A stretch of 43,532 bases of DNA from Candidatus Enterococcus moelleringii (GCF_017377575.1 NZ_JAFREM010000024.1:1-43532); one strand, 5' to 3'; positions 34,440 through 41,894 are shown, counted from the first letter of the stretch. Notes: generated by a model not told the origin, from the letters alone. Program-made: numbers and translations.

Positions 34440-34451
34440 GGGAGACGTTAA

Positions 34452-35012
34452 ATGGCGAAAAAGATGAAGCTAGACTCGCTTTTGACGGCGAACAAGAAGA
34501 ATAAAGGCATTGAGAAGATGTCCGAGTACTCCAATCAGGAACAAATCGAGAAACCTGCAGCAAAACCCAGCTCCAAGGACTTGCTGGCCAATGCGCCGAT
34601 CCAAAAAGTTCCAACCAAAAAGCCCGAAAACACGATTGACCGCAGCCATTTCGTTGAAACACCGAAATATCAAGTACCGCAGCCGGCACCGACCGCTGCT
34701 TCTGAAGAAGAAGTGGGGAAGAGGGGGCGTAAACGGCAGTACTACGATCCACGTTTGAAGGCGTTGGAGATGCAAAAAATCTCTGCTCGTACGAAAATTC
34801 GCATTCAGAACCTGATTAACGCGAAGTTTGACGGGTTTACCCCGGATAAAATGTTCGATTGGTTGTATGAATACTATATTGAGAAAGAATTGTCGAAAGA
34901 TGACCGAGATTTCTTGAATCATGTAGAAGAAACGGCGATGGAAGAGTACAAAGAGAAGCCGAAATATCAGAAATTATTTGCAGAATTAGAAAACGATGAG
35001 AAAAAGAATTAA
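34452..35012 (+). CDS. Centromere-binding partner, PrgO/ParB-like
   Basis: A basic 186-residue protein placed directly after parA with a GGGGAG site. The first 90 residues are Lys/Pro-rich and probably disordered, with a short conserved-looking start (MKLDSLLTANKKNKG) that could contact ParA. Residues about 93-150 (GRKRQYYDPRLKALEMQKIS, then FDGFTPDKMFDWLYEYYI) would form the DNA-binding and dimerisation domain. Its family resembles PrgO/RepC of RepA_N plasmids and not the HTH ParB type. It is the best candidate for the protein that binds GTWWAC. The call rests on position and weak motif resemblance; binding is not shown. Confidence 0.75.
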   Translation: MAKKMKLDSLLTANKKNKGIEKMSEYSNQEQIEKPAAKPSSKDLLANAPIQKVPTKKPENTIDRSHFVETPKYQVPQPAPTAASEEEVGKRGRKRQYYDPRLKALEMQKISARTKIRIQNLINAKFDGFTPDKMFDWLYEYYIEKELSKDDRDFLNHVEETAMEEYKEKPKYQKLFAELENDEKKN

Positions 35013-35066
35013 AAAAAGTAAACTCTAATCATCTTTACCGGATGATTTGGGGTTTACTTTTTTTTT
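35010..35066 (+). terminator. Terminator of the par operon, built from two GTWWAC sites
   Basis: AAAGTAAAC...ATCATC pairs with GATGAT...GGTTTACTTT, followed by nine T, overlapping the partner gene's stop. The sites at 35018 and 35052 form the two arms. Confidence 0.7.
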
Positions 35067-35345
35067 AGCGCGCATATATTAAAGTTTACTTTTTTAACGG
35101 AGGGATCATTGATTAAGGTTTACTTTTGATGTGTTTTGGATAACTCGTTTCTGTGGATATCTTTTTTTAAAACCAACTGTTCTCAAAGGGTTTATCCACA
35201 CTCTGCGGATGTCTTATGCTGCATCTACTTCAATTTAGGTTTACCTTTATACAAGCTTAAATTTTATTTTAGGTAAACTTATATAAAGTTATCACTGGTA
35301 TTAAAGTAAACTACAAATCACTTCACAACTTTTATAAAAGTTAAC
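35018..35345. repeat. Two quartets of GTWWAC sites at 32-34 base steps
   Basis: Starts are 35018, 35052, 35084 and 35118 (steps 34, 32, 34), and 35239, 35273, 35306 and 35340 (steps 34, 33, 34). The 115-base gap between quartets is AT-rich and holds DnaA-box-like words. Single further sites occur at 35408 and 35550. The spacing is much more regular than in the main array, as expected for replication iterons or a regulatory operator. Confidence 0.75.
35135..35200. other. DnaA-box cluster, candidate origin or helper region
   Basis: TTATCCACA (35192-35200) is a perfect consensus DnaA box. TGTGGATAT (35152-35160) and TTTGGATAA (35135-35143) are inverted one-mismatch boxes. The T7/A4 run between them could melt. 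RepA_N plasmids often keep the origin inside repA, so this could be auxiliary. Confidence 0.55.
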
Positions 35346-35371
35346 CTCAAAAAAAGATGTCAACAAATCGC

Positions 35372-35400
35372 TTTACAACGCGCTTTTTATCCATTATTCT
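35372..35400 (+). promoter_or_regulatory. Putative repA promoter
   Basis: TTTACA (35372-35377), a 17-base spacer and TATTCT (35395-35400) would start repA mRNA near 35407, giving a leader of about 240 bases. A GTAAAC site (35408-35413) lies at the start. A second possible promoter, TTGACT-18-TATAAA, ends near 35560. Confidence 0.5.
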
Positions 35401-35421
35401 AATACATGTAAACAACGAACG

Positions 35422-35543
35422 AAAAAAAGAGTCTAAAGATTTGGCGATCTTTAAACTCCCAAGGTTTGAGCTAATTTTGGCGAATTAGCATGTCACATAT
35501 AAATTTAGCAACCGGTTAGAAAAATTGGCGTTTGACTAACCTC
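35422..35543 (-). ncRNA. Putative antisense RNA controlling repA
   Basis: On the minus strand TTGAGA (35572-35577), a 17-base spacer and TATACT (35549-35554) form a good promoter that would start at about 35542. The RNA would contain three stem-loops (35514-35541, 35470-35489, 35429-35458), each with a six-base CGCCAA loop, and end at the last one, followed by seven T (35422-35428). Its length is about 115-120 bases. The sense leader has the matching UUGGCG loops, whose UUGG fits the YUNR U-turn rule for fast antisense pairing. A GTATAC site (35550-35555) overlaps the -10. Confidence 0.75.
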
Positions 35544-35603
35544 TATTTAGTATACTATAAAATCACTGTTTTCTCAATCATTTATAGTGTGACGGCTCTC
35601 AAA

Positions 35604-35637
35604 TCCTTAAGATTTTTTTCGATTTAAAATCCAAGGA
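35604..35637 (+). promoter_or_regulatory. Hairpin sequestering the repA Shine-Dalgarno
   Basis: TCCTT (35604-35608) and GATTTT pair with AAAATC and AAGGA (35633-35637), the latter being the core of the repA AAGGAG site. Translation would need this stem opened, a natural point for control by the upstream loops. Confidence 0.55.
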
Positions 35638-35646
35638 GCGATTGGC

Positions 35647-36720
35647 ATGTCTTTTAATACAATGACTGTGAATAATTTGCCTAACGGGAATTATTTACCG
35701 ATTGATTTGAATCTTATCAACAACCCTAAATACGAAAATCTTTCTATTGAAGCAATGATGCTGCATGCGTTATACACAATGCGCATGACTTGCAGCATTT
35801 ACAACAGTCAGCAAGATGGCAGCTGGCTGGACGAAAAGGGGCTTCCTTATATCTACTTTTCCAATGATGAAGCCGCGGAATTATTAAGAGTTTCTGAGCG
35901 AAAAATTACAAACTTGAGAAACCGCTTGGCAGAGCAGGGATTAATCAAGGTCTTTCGTCATGGTTTGAAAAACTACCGGATCTATGTAGCGAACCCTGAA
36001 GCACCAGCAGAGAATGTTCCTGTGAAGCTAGCCTTTAAAAATTATACAACCAGTAAAAAGGTACTACCTGCAGCGGAAAAACCAGCAGCAGCACTTTCAG
36101 AATCACGAGACGCAAATTCTGCGGACACGCAGACGCAAAATTTACCGACAAGTACACAAAAACAGCTAGTAAATAAGCCAACAAATAAAACAAATGCAAC
36201 AGACAACGGTGCCGATCAGGAAAGTTATCCACAGGTGGATAAAGAAGCAGCCCTAATTGCTGGACTGCAGTCTCGTTATGCCCAATTAATTCCGAACTTG
36301 GCTTTTCAACGCTTCTTGCCGTTTTGTGAGGGCAAGTACGACAAAGCTAAGTGGTTTGTCGATACCATTTTTAAAGCAAAATATGTCAGCAATCAGCAAT
36401 TCCTGAAGGCCGGACTACCTGCAGAAGCGGAAGTCTTAACCTTTGAGGCAAACCATTACTACAAAAACGGCTTAGCGGATGCTATCGCTAAAGCCATGGA
36501 ACAAATGTACCGCTTTAACAAAGTTCGGAATCCAGAGGCCTTCTTCTTTGCCTTCATGCGAGGCTATTTTACTGAGAAAACCCGGCAGTATTTGCTGGAT
36601 TACTATGAGCTGACACCGGAGTTGGAAACGACCCTTTCTGGGGTGAAACACGTCTTTAGTAAAGAAAAACTTAATAAAAAGGGGCCAAATCCCCTAAAAA
36701 ATCCTGTTTATAGCTCGTAA
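35647..36720 (+). CDS. repA: RepA_N-family replication initiator
   Basis: A 357-residue initiator of RepA_N plasmids. Residues 1-125 form the conserved N-terminal domain with a winged-helix: NYLPIDLNLINNPKYENLSI, then FSNDEAAELLRVSERKITNL and RLAEQGLIKVFRHG. Residues about 135-200 are a variable Ala/Thr/Asn/Gln-rich linker, the part of these genes that often holds the origin repeats. Here it contains a palindrome with two DnaA boxes. The C-terminal domain (205-357) is host-range specific and not recognisable by motif. An AAGGAG site nine bases before the ATG is paired in a hairpin. The upstream leader and antisense RNA would keep copy number low. It marks this window as the replication locus of a large plasmid-type replicon. 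Confidence 0.93.
   Translation: MSFNTMTVNNLPNGNYLPIDLNLINNPKYENLSIEAMMLHALYTMRMTCSIYNSQQDGSWLDEKGLPYIYFSNDEAAELLRVSERKITNLRNRLAEQGLIKVFRHGLKNYRIYVANPEAPAENVPVKLAFKNYTTSKKVLPAAEKPAAALSESRDANSADTQTQNLPTSTQKQLVNKPTNKTNATDNGADQESYPQVDKEAALIAGLQSRYAQLIPNLAFQRFLPFCEGKYDKAKWFVDTIFKAKYVSNQQFLKAGLPAEAEVLTFEANHYYKNGLADAIAKAMEQMYRFNKVRNPEAFFFAFMRGYFTEKTRQYLLDYYELTPELETTLSGVKHVFSKEKLNKKGPNPLKNPVYSS
36225..36242. other. Palindrome of two DnaA boxes inside repA
   Basis: TTATCCAC-AG-GTGGATAA is a perfect inverted repeat. The top strand gives the consensus box TTATCCACA and the bottom strand TTATCCACC. It lies in the linker-coding part of repA, where RepA_N origins are expected. Confidence 0.6.
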
Positions 36721-36730
36721 AAGGGCCAAG

Positions 36731-36751
36731 CTCTGCTATAATGTAGCAGAG
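36731..36751 (+). promoter_or_regulatory. Inverted repeat around a -10 upstream of the ClC gene
   Basis: CTCTGCTA and TAGCAGAG flank a five-base centre and include a perfect TATAAT (36737-36742). It may be an operator over the promoter, although no good -35 is visible; as RNA it would be a hairpin without T run. Confidence 0.45.
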
Positions 36752-36773
36752 TCTAATCAGAAAGGTTTGTTAT

Positions 36774-38108
36774 ATGAATAAGTTTACCGGAACCTCATTT
36801 GCCTATAGCGGCGGACTGGGGCTGATTGCAGGGGTAGTTGCTGCCTTATTCATGGGAATAGTAGAGCTGGGGACCCAATTATTGTGGCAAATTATTCCAC
36901 GTGCCATGGGAGATCCTTTTATCTATCCTTTGATTGCCTGTTCATTGGGCGGAATTGCCATCGGCTTTTTCGTTGAACACGTAGGCAAATACCCGCAAGT
37001 GCTCTCAGAAACACTAGATGTGTCGCAAGAAACCGGGCGGATTGAATATAAAAAAGGGCAATTGCTCTTTAACATTCTCGGCGCGATGCTGGTGTTGCTG
37101 TTTGGTGCAAGTGTCAGTCCTGAAGCAGCATTGATTGTGATTGTTGGTGGAGTAGCGACTCTGTTCTGCGATCGGTTGAAAGTCAGTCTGCCTCAAAGAA
37201 AAGATTTATTAGAATTCGCCTCTGGAACTGTTTTGGGGGTCATTTTCACCGCACCATTATTTGGTGTCGGCAGTGCCTTAGAAAAAGATGATTTGAAAAA
37301 TATTACCGAAAGTAAGCTGAAACGATACGTACTATTTATTTTTGCCACCTTTACTGGATTTATTGGCTATCTGATCACTTACGGATTATTTCCAAATCGC
37401 GAACAAGTTTTTGCGATTCAACGCATGGAGACCAATTTTTCCTGGCAAGGGATCTTGCTATTGATCCCAACGATTGTTTTGGGAGCCTTTTTTGGAAAAT
37501 TCTTTTTGTGGATGCAAGAACAAGCGAAAACCATTAACCAGCGGGTTAAACGTCCGTTGCCATTAGCGATTGCTGCTGGCGTACTTTTAGGAATTTTAGG
37601 CATGTTGTCGCCGTATTTTCTTTTTTCCGGCGAACACAACCTGCTGTCCTTCACTCGTCAAGCAGAGTCCATGAATCTGTTTATTATCTTGCTGATCGCC
37701 TTTGGCAAGGTCGCTATTACGATGATTTGTTTGGCTTGTAATTGGCGGGGAGGAACCATTTTCCCGATGATTTTCTCCAGCGTAGCTGTAGCAATGGCGT
37801 TAATTAAAGTATTTCCGTATTCAGCGGGTCTATTAGTGGCGATTTTTACTGCTAGTGCCTGTGCGGTAATTATGAAACGCCCATTTGCAGCAGCCTGCCT
37901 GTTTCTTTTCTTGTTCCCAGTTCAACTGTTTTTATGGATCTGGCTGGCGGGCTTCCTTGGAAACCTGCTGATTGAAACAGTCACAGGTGGCGGGGGACGA
38001 CCTACCTTCAAGAAACCGGTGATGCCGAAGAAGGCACCTAAAAAAGCAGCACCTAAGAAAACCACCAGCTCGGAAGCTTCCCGCTCCCGACTAAATCGAC
38101 ACAAGTAA
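36774..38108 (+). CDS. ClC-type chloride channel/antiporter family protein
   Basis: A 444-residue polytopic protein of the voltage-gated chloride channel family. GASVSPEAALIVIVGG (from residue 111) corresponds to the pore motif G(K/R)EGP and keeps the gating Glu (E117), though neighbouring residues differ from the usual GREGP. CNWRGGTIFPMIF matches the GxFxP anion motif region. After the last segment there is a tail rich in Lys, Ala and Pro (KKAPKKAAPKKTT), which is unusual and may bind membranes or nucleic acid. The first ATG has an AAAGG site. It follows repA by 53 bases, but the promoter-like repeat between them and the terminator after it suggest a separate unit. Confidence 0.82.
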   Translation: MNKFTGTSFAYSGGLGLIAGVVAALFMGIVELGTQLLWQIIPRAMGDPFIYPLIACSLGGIAIGFFVEHVGKYPQVLSETLDVSQETGRIEYKKGQLLFNILGAMLVLLFGASVSPEAALIVIVGGVATLFCDRLKVSLPQRKDLLEFASGTVLGVIFTAPLFGVGSALEKDDLKNITESKLKRYVLFIFATFTGFIGYLITYGLFPNREQVFAIQRMETNFSWQGILLLIPTIVLGAFFGKFFLWMQEQAKTINQRVKRPLPLAIAAGVLLGILGMLSPYFLFSGEHNLLSFTRQAESMNLFIILLIAFGKVAITMICLACNWRGGTIFPMIFSSVAVAMALIKVFPYSAGLLVAIFTASACAVIMKRPFAAACLFLFLFPVQLFLWIWLAGFLGNLLIETVTGGGGRPTFKKPVMPKKAPKKAAPKKTTSSEASRSRLNRHK

Positions 38109-38157
38109 AAAACTATCTCAAGCTGCCTGTACTGGCATTTTGAGATAGTTTTTTTAC
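38107..38157. terminator. Terminator after the ClC gene
   Basis: AAAAACTATCTCAA and TTGAGATAGTTTTT arms enclose an 18-base loop, with further T residues; it overlaps the stop codon. Confidence 0.85.
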
Positions 38158-38205
38158 GTTGTTCAGATTTATGAAGTTTCACATGAAACACCCATGGAAC
38201 ATTCA

Positions 38206-38760
38206 TCAATAAAGGAAAAATCCTAATACCCCGGCGACGATCAACAACGAAATCGGGCTGATTTTTTTCTTCCGTAATAAAAGAAAGAACACTAGGAACA
38301 AGGCTACCGCAATGAAATTCAGATGGTCCACCTCAAACCAGTTAAGCGTTCCACTAAAGGCTAGCGTAATCATAGATAAACTGGCTGCCGCGATCAAGCC
38401 AACTGTCGCGGACTTCAATCCAGAGAAAACCAATTGCAGCGTCGCATTTTCTTTGTTTTTGCTAAATAGTCGCTCCAAAAGCAGGGCGATGACACAGCCT
38501 GAAATGACACAGGCCACCGTTGCGATAATCGCGCCCACTATCCCGGCCACTCGCAGACCTACGAAGGTGGCACTGTTAACGGCCAAAGGTCCTGGGGTCA
38601 TTTGGGAAATGGTGACAATATCACTAAACTCCTGCAGGGTCAGCCATTGCTGCTGCTGAACAATTTCTGCTTGAATCAATGGCAGTGTCGCATAACCGCC
38701 GCCGATACTGAGAATCCCGATCTGGAAAAAGCTGATAAAAATCTCTAAATAGAGGCTCAT
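38206..38760 (-). CDS. CHR (chromate-type) transporter, second half-size subunit
   Basis: A 184-residue CHR-domain membrane protein with six hydrophobic segments. The start EIFISFFQIGILSIGGGYAT followed by PLIQAEIV and the SQMTPGPLAVNSATFVG block are the ChrA motifs. Small CHR proteins occur as gene pairs that work together with opposite membrane topology. Its ATG overlaps the stop of the partner gene by one base. CHR proteins export chromate in some bacteria, but many have other anion substrates, so chromate resistance should not be assumed. The operon is divergent from a LysR-type regulator. Confidence 0.87.
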   Translation of the reverse strand: MSLYLEIFISFFQIGILSIGGGYATLPLIQAEIVQQQQWLTLQEFSDIVTISQMTPGPLAVNSATFVGLRVAGIVGAIIATVACVISGCVIALLLERLFSKNKENATLQLVFSGLKSATVGLIAAASLSMITLAFSGTLNWFEVDHLNFIAVALFLVFFLLLRKKKISPISLLIVAGVLGFFLY

Positions 38761-39308
38761 TATTGGCTACCTCCTTTAAACTTCGCTTGGATGAAGAGAA
38801 TCAAAATTGTTCCCAGCAAAATCCACAGCGGATGTACATTGAAGAATGCATTGGCAACAAAGGCCACAAAAGGCAAAATCATCAGCAGGACTTTTTTCTC
38901 CCGCCGCAAGGCCATATACATATCAATCACTAAGTCCACAATGATGGCTGCCACTGCGGCTTCCATCCCTTGCAGCACCGCGCGAATCGTGGGATCGTTT
39001 TGAAAGGCGGTATATGCTAGTGAAACAATCGACAAAATAATAAAAGAAGGCATAATGGCAGCTAATCCGCTGACAAATGCTCCTTTTAGGCCCTTGGCTT
39101 TTTTCCCTACCAAAACAGACAGGTTCACCGCAATCGCTCCCGGGGAAGATTGGGCGATGGTTGCTAAATCCAGCAGCTCATCTTTGGTGATGTCGCCATG
39201 ACTGACGAAATATTTTTCCATCATGGGAATCGTGACGTAGCCGCCGCCAAAGGTAAAGGTGCTGATAAAAAAATTATAGCCGAATAGTCGTAAATAAGAT
39301 GAAGACAC
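38760..39308 (-). CDS. CHR (chromate-type) transporter, first half-size subunit
   Basis: A 182-residue CHR-domain protein. It has the GYNFFISTFTFGGGYVTIPM and AQSSPGAIAVNLSVLVG motifs that correspond to those of the downstream subunit, and about six membrane segments. It is the promoter-proximal gene of the pair and ends one base into the next start codon. The AAGGAGG ribosome site is clear. The divergent LysR-type gene and the shared 100-base intergenic region with an inverted repeat imply that an anion or metabolite induces the pair. Confidence 0.87.
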   Translation of the reverse strand: MSSSYLRLFGYNFFISTFTFGGGYVTIPMMEKYFVSHGDITKDELLDLATIAQSSPGAIAVNLSVLVGKKAKGLKGAFVSGLAAIMPSFIILSIVSLAYTAFQNDPTIRAVLQGMEAAVAAIIVDLVIDMYMALRREKKVLLMILPFVAFVANAFFNVHPLWILLGTILILFIQAKFKGGSQ

Positions 39309-39356
39309 AAAAAAAACCTCCTTAAAGATAGTATACGAGACAAATGACCATAAGTG

Positions 39357-39371
39357 AAATACAATGTATTT
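39357..39371. promoter_or_regulatory. LysR-box-like inverted repeat
   Basis: AAATAC-AAT-GTATTT lies in the divergent region between the CHR operon and the LysR gene and contains a T-N11-A arrangement. It is the natural binding site for the LysR-type protein, but the call is from position and symmetry only. Confidence 0.5.
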
Positions 39372-39409
39372 ATCAAACCAATAACTAAATACTTATAAGG
39401 AGGAAACCT

Positions 39410-40291
39410 ATGAATATACGACAGCTGGAATTATTTATGACGGTAGCTGAAGTGGAAAACATGACAGAGGCCGCCAACCGTTCCTTTATTTCCCAGCCAG
39501 CGGTTAGTCAAACCATTCACGAATTAGAAGAAGAGATCGGCGTGCGGCTTTTTGACCGACCCGGCCGAGCGATTGAATTAAATCCGGCGGGGAAGGCTTT
39601 TTATCAGCGGGTGAAGCATTTTTTGCAGGAATACCAGGAGCTGGAGGATTTTGCTGAGTATTTGGAAAAACAGGCGCCCATGAAGCTGGGAGCCAATTTA
39701 ACGATTGCCAACTTTTGGCTGCCGGAAATCATTCCCCCCTTTTTGCAGCAGGGACACCAAGTCGAAATCCTGGCGGACACGGCGGAACGGATTTTGCAGG
39801 CGTTGCGGAACCAGGAGCTGGACTTGGCTTTACTGGAGGGAACCGTGGGGGAGAAGGATCTGATCGTGGAACCCTTTGATCAATATGAACTGATGGTGGT
39901 GGTAGCGGTAGATCATCCGCTGGCCCAAAACGAAACCGTCACGGTGGAGGAATTTTTACACTATCCGCTGTTCCTACGAGAAAAAGGCAGTGCCATTCGT
40001 GATACCTTGGACAGCTGGCTGCAGCTGCAGCAAAAACAAGCCAGTCCAACCATGTCCAGCATCAACTCGCCGGCGCTGCTAGCCATGACCGCTACCGGAA
40101 CGGGAATTACCTTTTTACCAGAGCGCTTGGCTCAAGAATCGATTTATCGCGAGCGGGTTTGTTGTTTGCCCTTTGAGGATCAACGGTTGTACAATCAAAT
40201 ACAGTTGGTTTACCAACCGAAGCACTTATTCACCGCAACCATGAAGGCGTTTCGTGAACGAATTCACCTTATTAAGAAGGGGGAAAAATAA
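39410..40291 (+). CDS. LysR-family transcriptional regulator
   Basis: A 293-residue LysR-type protein. The N-terminal winged helix-turn-helix is clear (MNIRQLELFMTVAEVENMTE, then SQPAVSQTIHELEEEIGVRL, FDRPGRAIELNPAGK). The rest is the periplasmic-binding-protein-like effector domain, with 'PGTGITFLPE'-like ATGTGITFLPERLA near 235. It is divergent from the CHR transporter pair and probably activates it. An AAGGAGG site precedes the ATG. The gene overlaps the following DUF1622 gene by one base, so the two are co-transcribed, which is unusual for a regulator and suggests the membrane protein is part of the same response. Confidence 0.9.
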   Translation: MNIRQLELFMTVAEVENMTEAANRSFISQPAVSQTIHELEEEIGVRLFDRPGRAIELNPAGKAFYQRVKHFLQEYQELEDFAEYLEKQAPMKLGANLTIANFWLPEIIPPFLQQGHQVEILADTAERILQALRNQELDLALLEGTVGEKDLIVEPFDQYELMVVVAVDHPLAQNETVTVEEFLHYPLFLREKGSAIRDTLDSWLQLQQKQASPTMSSINSPALLAMTATGTGITFLPERLAQESIYRERVCCLPFEDQRLYNQIQLVYQPKHLFTATMKAFRERIHLIKKGEK

Positions 40292-40689
40292 TGGAAGATT
40301 TAACGCATCAATTTTTAGTCTTTTTAATGCCTGCATTTCAAGTGATCGTTTTCTTGTTGAACATGGTTTCGATCTTTATCATTTTGTGGGGGGCAGTGAC
40401 AGCCTGCATCGATTTTTTCAAAAATCTGGTGATCAAGCGCTCGGATCAGGTAGCGATTGCCTTAGAGAATAATTTTATCAAGGCCTATTTAGGCAGTTAT
40501 GTGCTGTTGAGTCTGGAGGTATTGATCATTGCCGATATTATTGAATCAATTATCAATCCTACCTTCCAGGATATTATCAAACTAGCCTTAATCGTGATTA
40601 TTCGCACGGTTATTTCCTATTTTCTGCACCGGGAAATCGACGAAAGTCCTATGCAATCGGAAACAAAACAACGGATGCAGTCAAAATGA
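40291..40689 (+). CDS. DUF1622 membrane protein
   Basis: A 132-residue protein with three hydrophobic segments (FLMPAFQVIVFLLNMVSIFI, AYLGSYVLLSLEVLIIADII and LALIVIIRTVISYFL) and a polar C-terminus. The pattern matches the DUF1622 family, whose function is unknown. An AAGGGGG site lies at the end of the LysR-type gene and the ATG overlaps its TAA stop, so translation is coupled. It could be a small channel or an accessory to the CHR transporter. A promoter with a cre-like site follows it, so the next gene is a separate unit. Confidence 0.75.
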   Translation: MEDLTHQFLVFLMPAFQVIVFLLNMVSIFIILWGAVTACIDFFKNLVIKRSDQVAIALENNFIKAYLGSYVLLSLEVLIIADIIESIINPTFQDIIKLALIVIIRTVISYFLHREIDESPMQSETKQRMQSK

Positions 40690-40706
40690 GAATTTCCTTA
40701 TTTTTG

Positions 40707-40746
40707 TTGAAAACGTTTTGACCAGTCAAAGGTTGACTGCTACTCT
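40707..40746 (+). promoter_or_regulatory. Promoter with cre-like site before the Xaa-Pro peptidase gene
   Basis: TTGACC (40718-40723), a 17-base spacer and TACTCT (40741-40746) form the promoter. TTGAAAACGTTTTGA (40707-40721) fits the cre consensus with one mismatch and overlaps the -35. Confidence 0.5.
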
Positions 40747-40800
40747 AGGGATAGAGACAAGGGATTGTTTCAGCGAATAAAAGAGAAGAAGGTATGCAAA

Positions 40801-41871
40801 ATGATGAATGAAATGAAGATTCGTGGGTATTTGGAAAAAGAAAATGTAGACGCTTTTTTCATTGCTAAGAGAGTCAATGTTCGGTTTACCAGCGGTTGGA
40901 CGGGAGATGATTCCTTTATCCTAATCACCAAGGACGAGCAATTTTTCTTAACGGATCCCCGTTATACCGAACAAGCAGACATCGAAGTGCCTGACTATGA
41001 CATTATTAACTGGCGCCTGCCTGGCAAGACTGTGGGAGACACGGTGGCACGCCTAGCTGAAGAGAAAAAGATTAAAACAATTGCCTTTGAAGCAGACTAC
41101 TTAACCTATGATATGTACAGTGACTTTAACGAAAAAACGCCAGCCGAATTTGTTCAAGCCGGCGGTGTCATCGACAAAATGCGGGCCATCAAATCACCGA
41201 AGGAAATCCAATACATGCGCAATGCCTGTGAAATTTCCTGCCGCGCCTTTAATCGCATTTTAGAGGACATTAAAGTGGGGGTAACGGAAAAGGAACTAGC
41301 TGCTAAGCTTTCCTTGTACATGGTGCAAGAAGGCGCGGATACGCAGCCCTACGGCAACATTTTGATTTCCGGTGCCAACTCTTCGTTGCTGCACGGCATT
41401 CCTGGGAAAAAATCAATTGAATACGGCGATTTTGTCTTGATGGACTTTGGCTGCCAATACGAAGGCTACATGTCTGACATGACCCGGACCGTGGTTGTCG
41501 GCAAAGCTTCTGACAAACAACGGGAAGTGTATGAATACGAAAAACAAAGCTTGGAAGCAGCGGAAGCCGTAATGAAAAATGGCGCAGCCGTTCGCGACAT
41601 TTATCAAGCATCCTTGAAACCATTAGAAGGCACCGAATATCCGCAGTATACGTACCGGAATATCGGCCACAGTATCGGCTTGTTCGTGCATGAATTGCCA
41701 TACATTGATGAGCAATATGACGATGTGTTAGAGACCGGCATGGTGATGACCATTGAGCCAGGGATCTACATTCCTGACTGGGGCGGCGTGCGAATTGAAG
41801 ACCAAGTCTTGATCACCGATGACGGTTACGAAAATATGATCAGTATTTCTCATGATTTGATTGAATTGTAA
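40801..41871 (+). CDS. Xaa-Pro peptidase, M24 family
   Basis: I use ATG 40801 (MMNEMKIRGYLEKENVDAFF, 356 residues), nine bases after AAGAAGG; the longer frame has no ribosome site. It is a pita-bread fold M24B metallopeptidase (PepP/PepQ type). The dimetal ligands are all present: D215 (VLMDFGCQYEGYMSD), D226, H290 (NIGHSIGLFVHE), E319 (MTIEPGIYIP) and E333 (RIEDQVLI). It cleaves Xaa-Pro bonds in peptides in the cytoplasm, which helps use dietary proline-rich peptides. Whether it is a dipeptidase or aminopeptidase cannot be told. It has its own promoter and terminator. Confidence 0.9.
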   Translation: MMNEMKIRGYLEKENVDAFFIAKRVNVRFTSGWTGDDSFILITKDEQFFLTDPRYTEQADIEVPDYDIINWRLPGKTVGDTVARLAEEKKIKTIAFEADYLTYDMYSDFNEKTPAEFVQAGGVIDKMRAIKSPKEIQYMRNACEISCRAFNRILEDIKVGVTEKELAAKLSLYMVQEGADTQPYGNILISGANSSLLHGIPGKKSIEYGDFVLMDFGCQYEGYMSDMTRTVVVGKASDKQREVYEYEKQSLEAAEAVMKNGAAVRDIYQASLKPLEGTEYPQYTYRNIGHSIGLFVHELPYIDEQYDDVLETGMVMTIEPGIYIPDWGGVRIEDQVLITDDGYENMISISHDLIEL

Positions 41872-41894
41872 GAGGTAAATAGGCTATACTAGGG

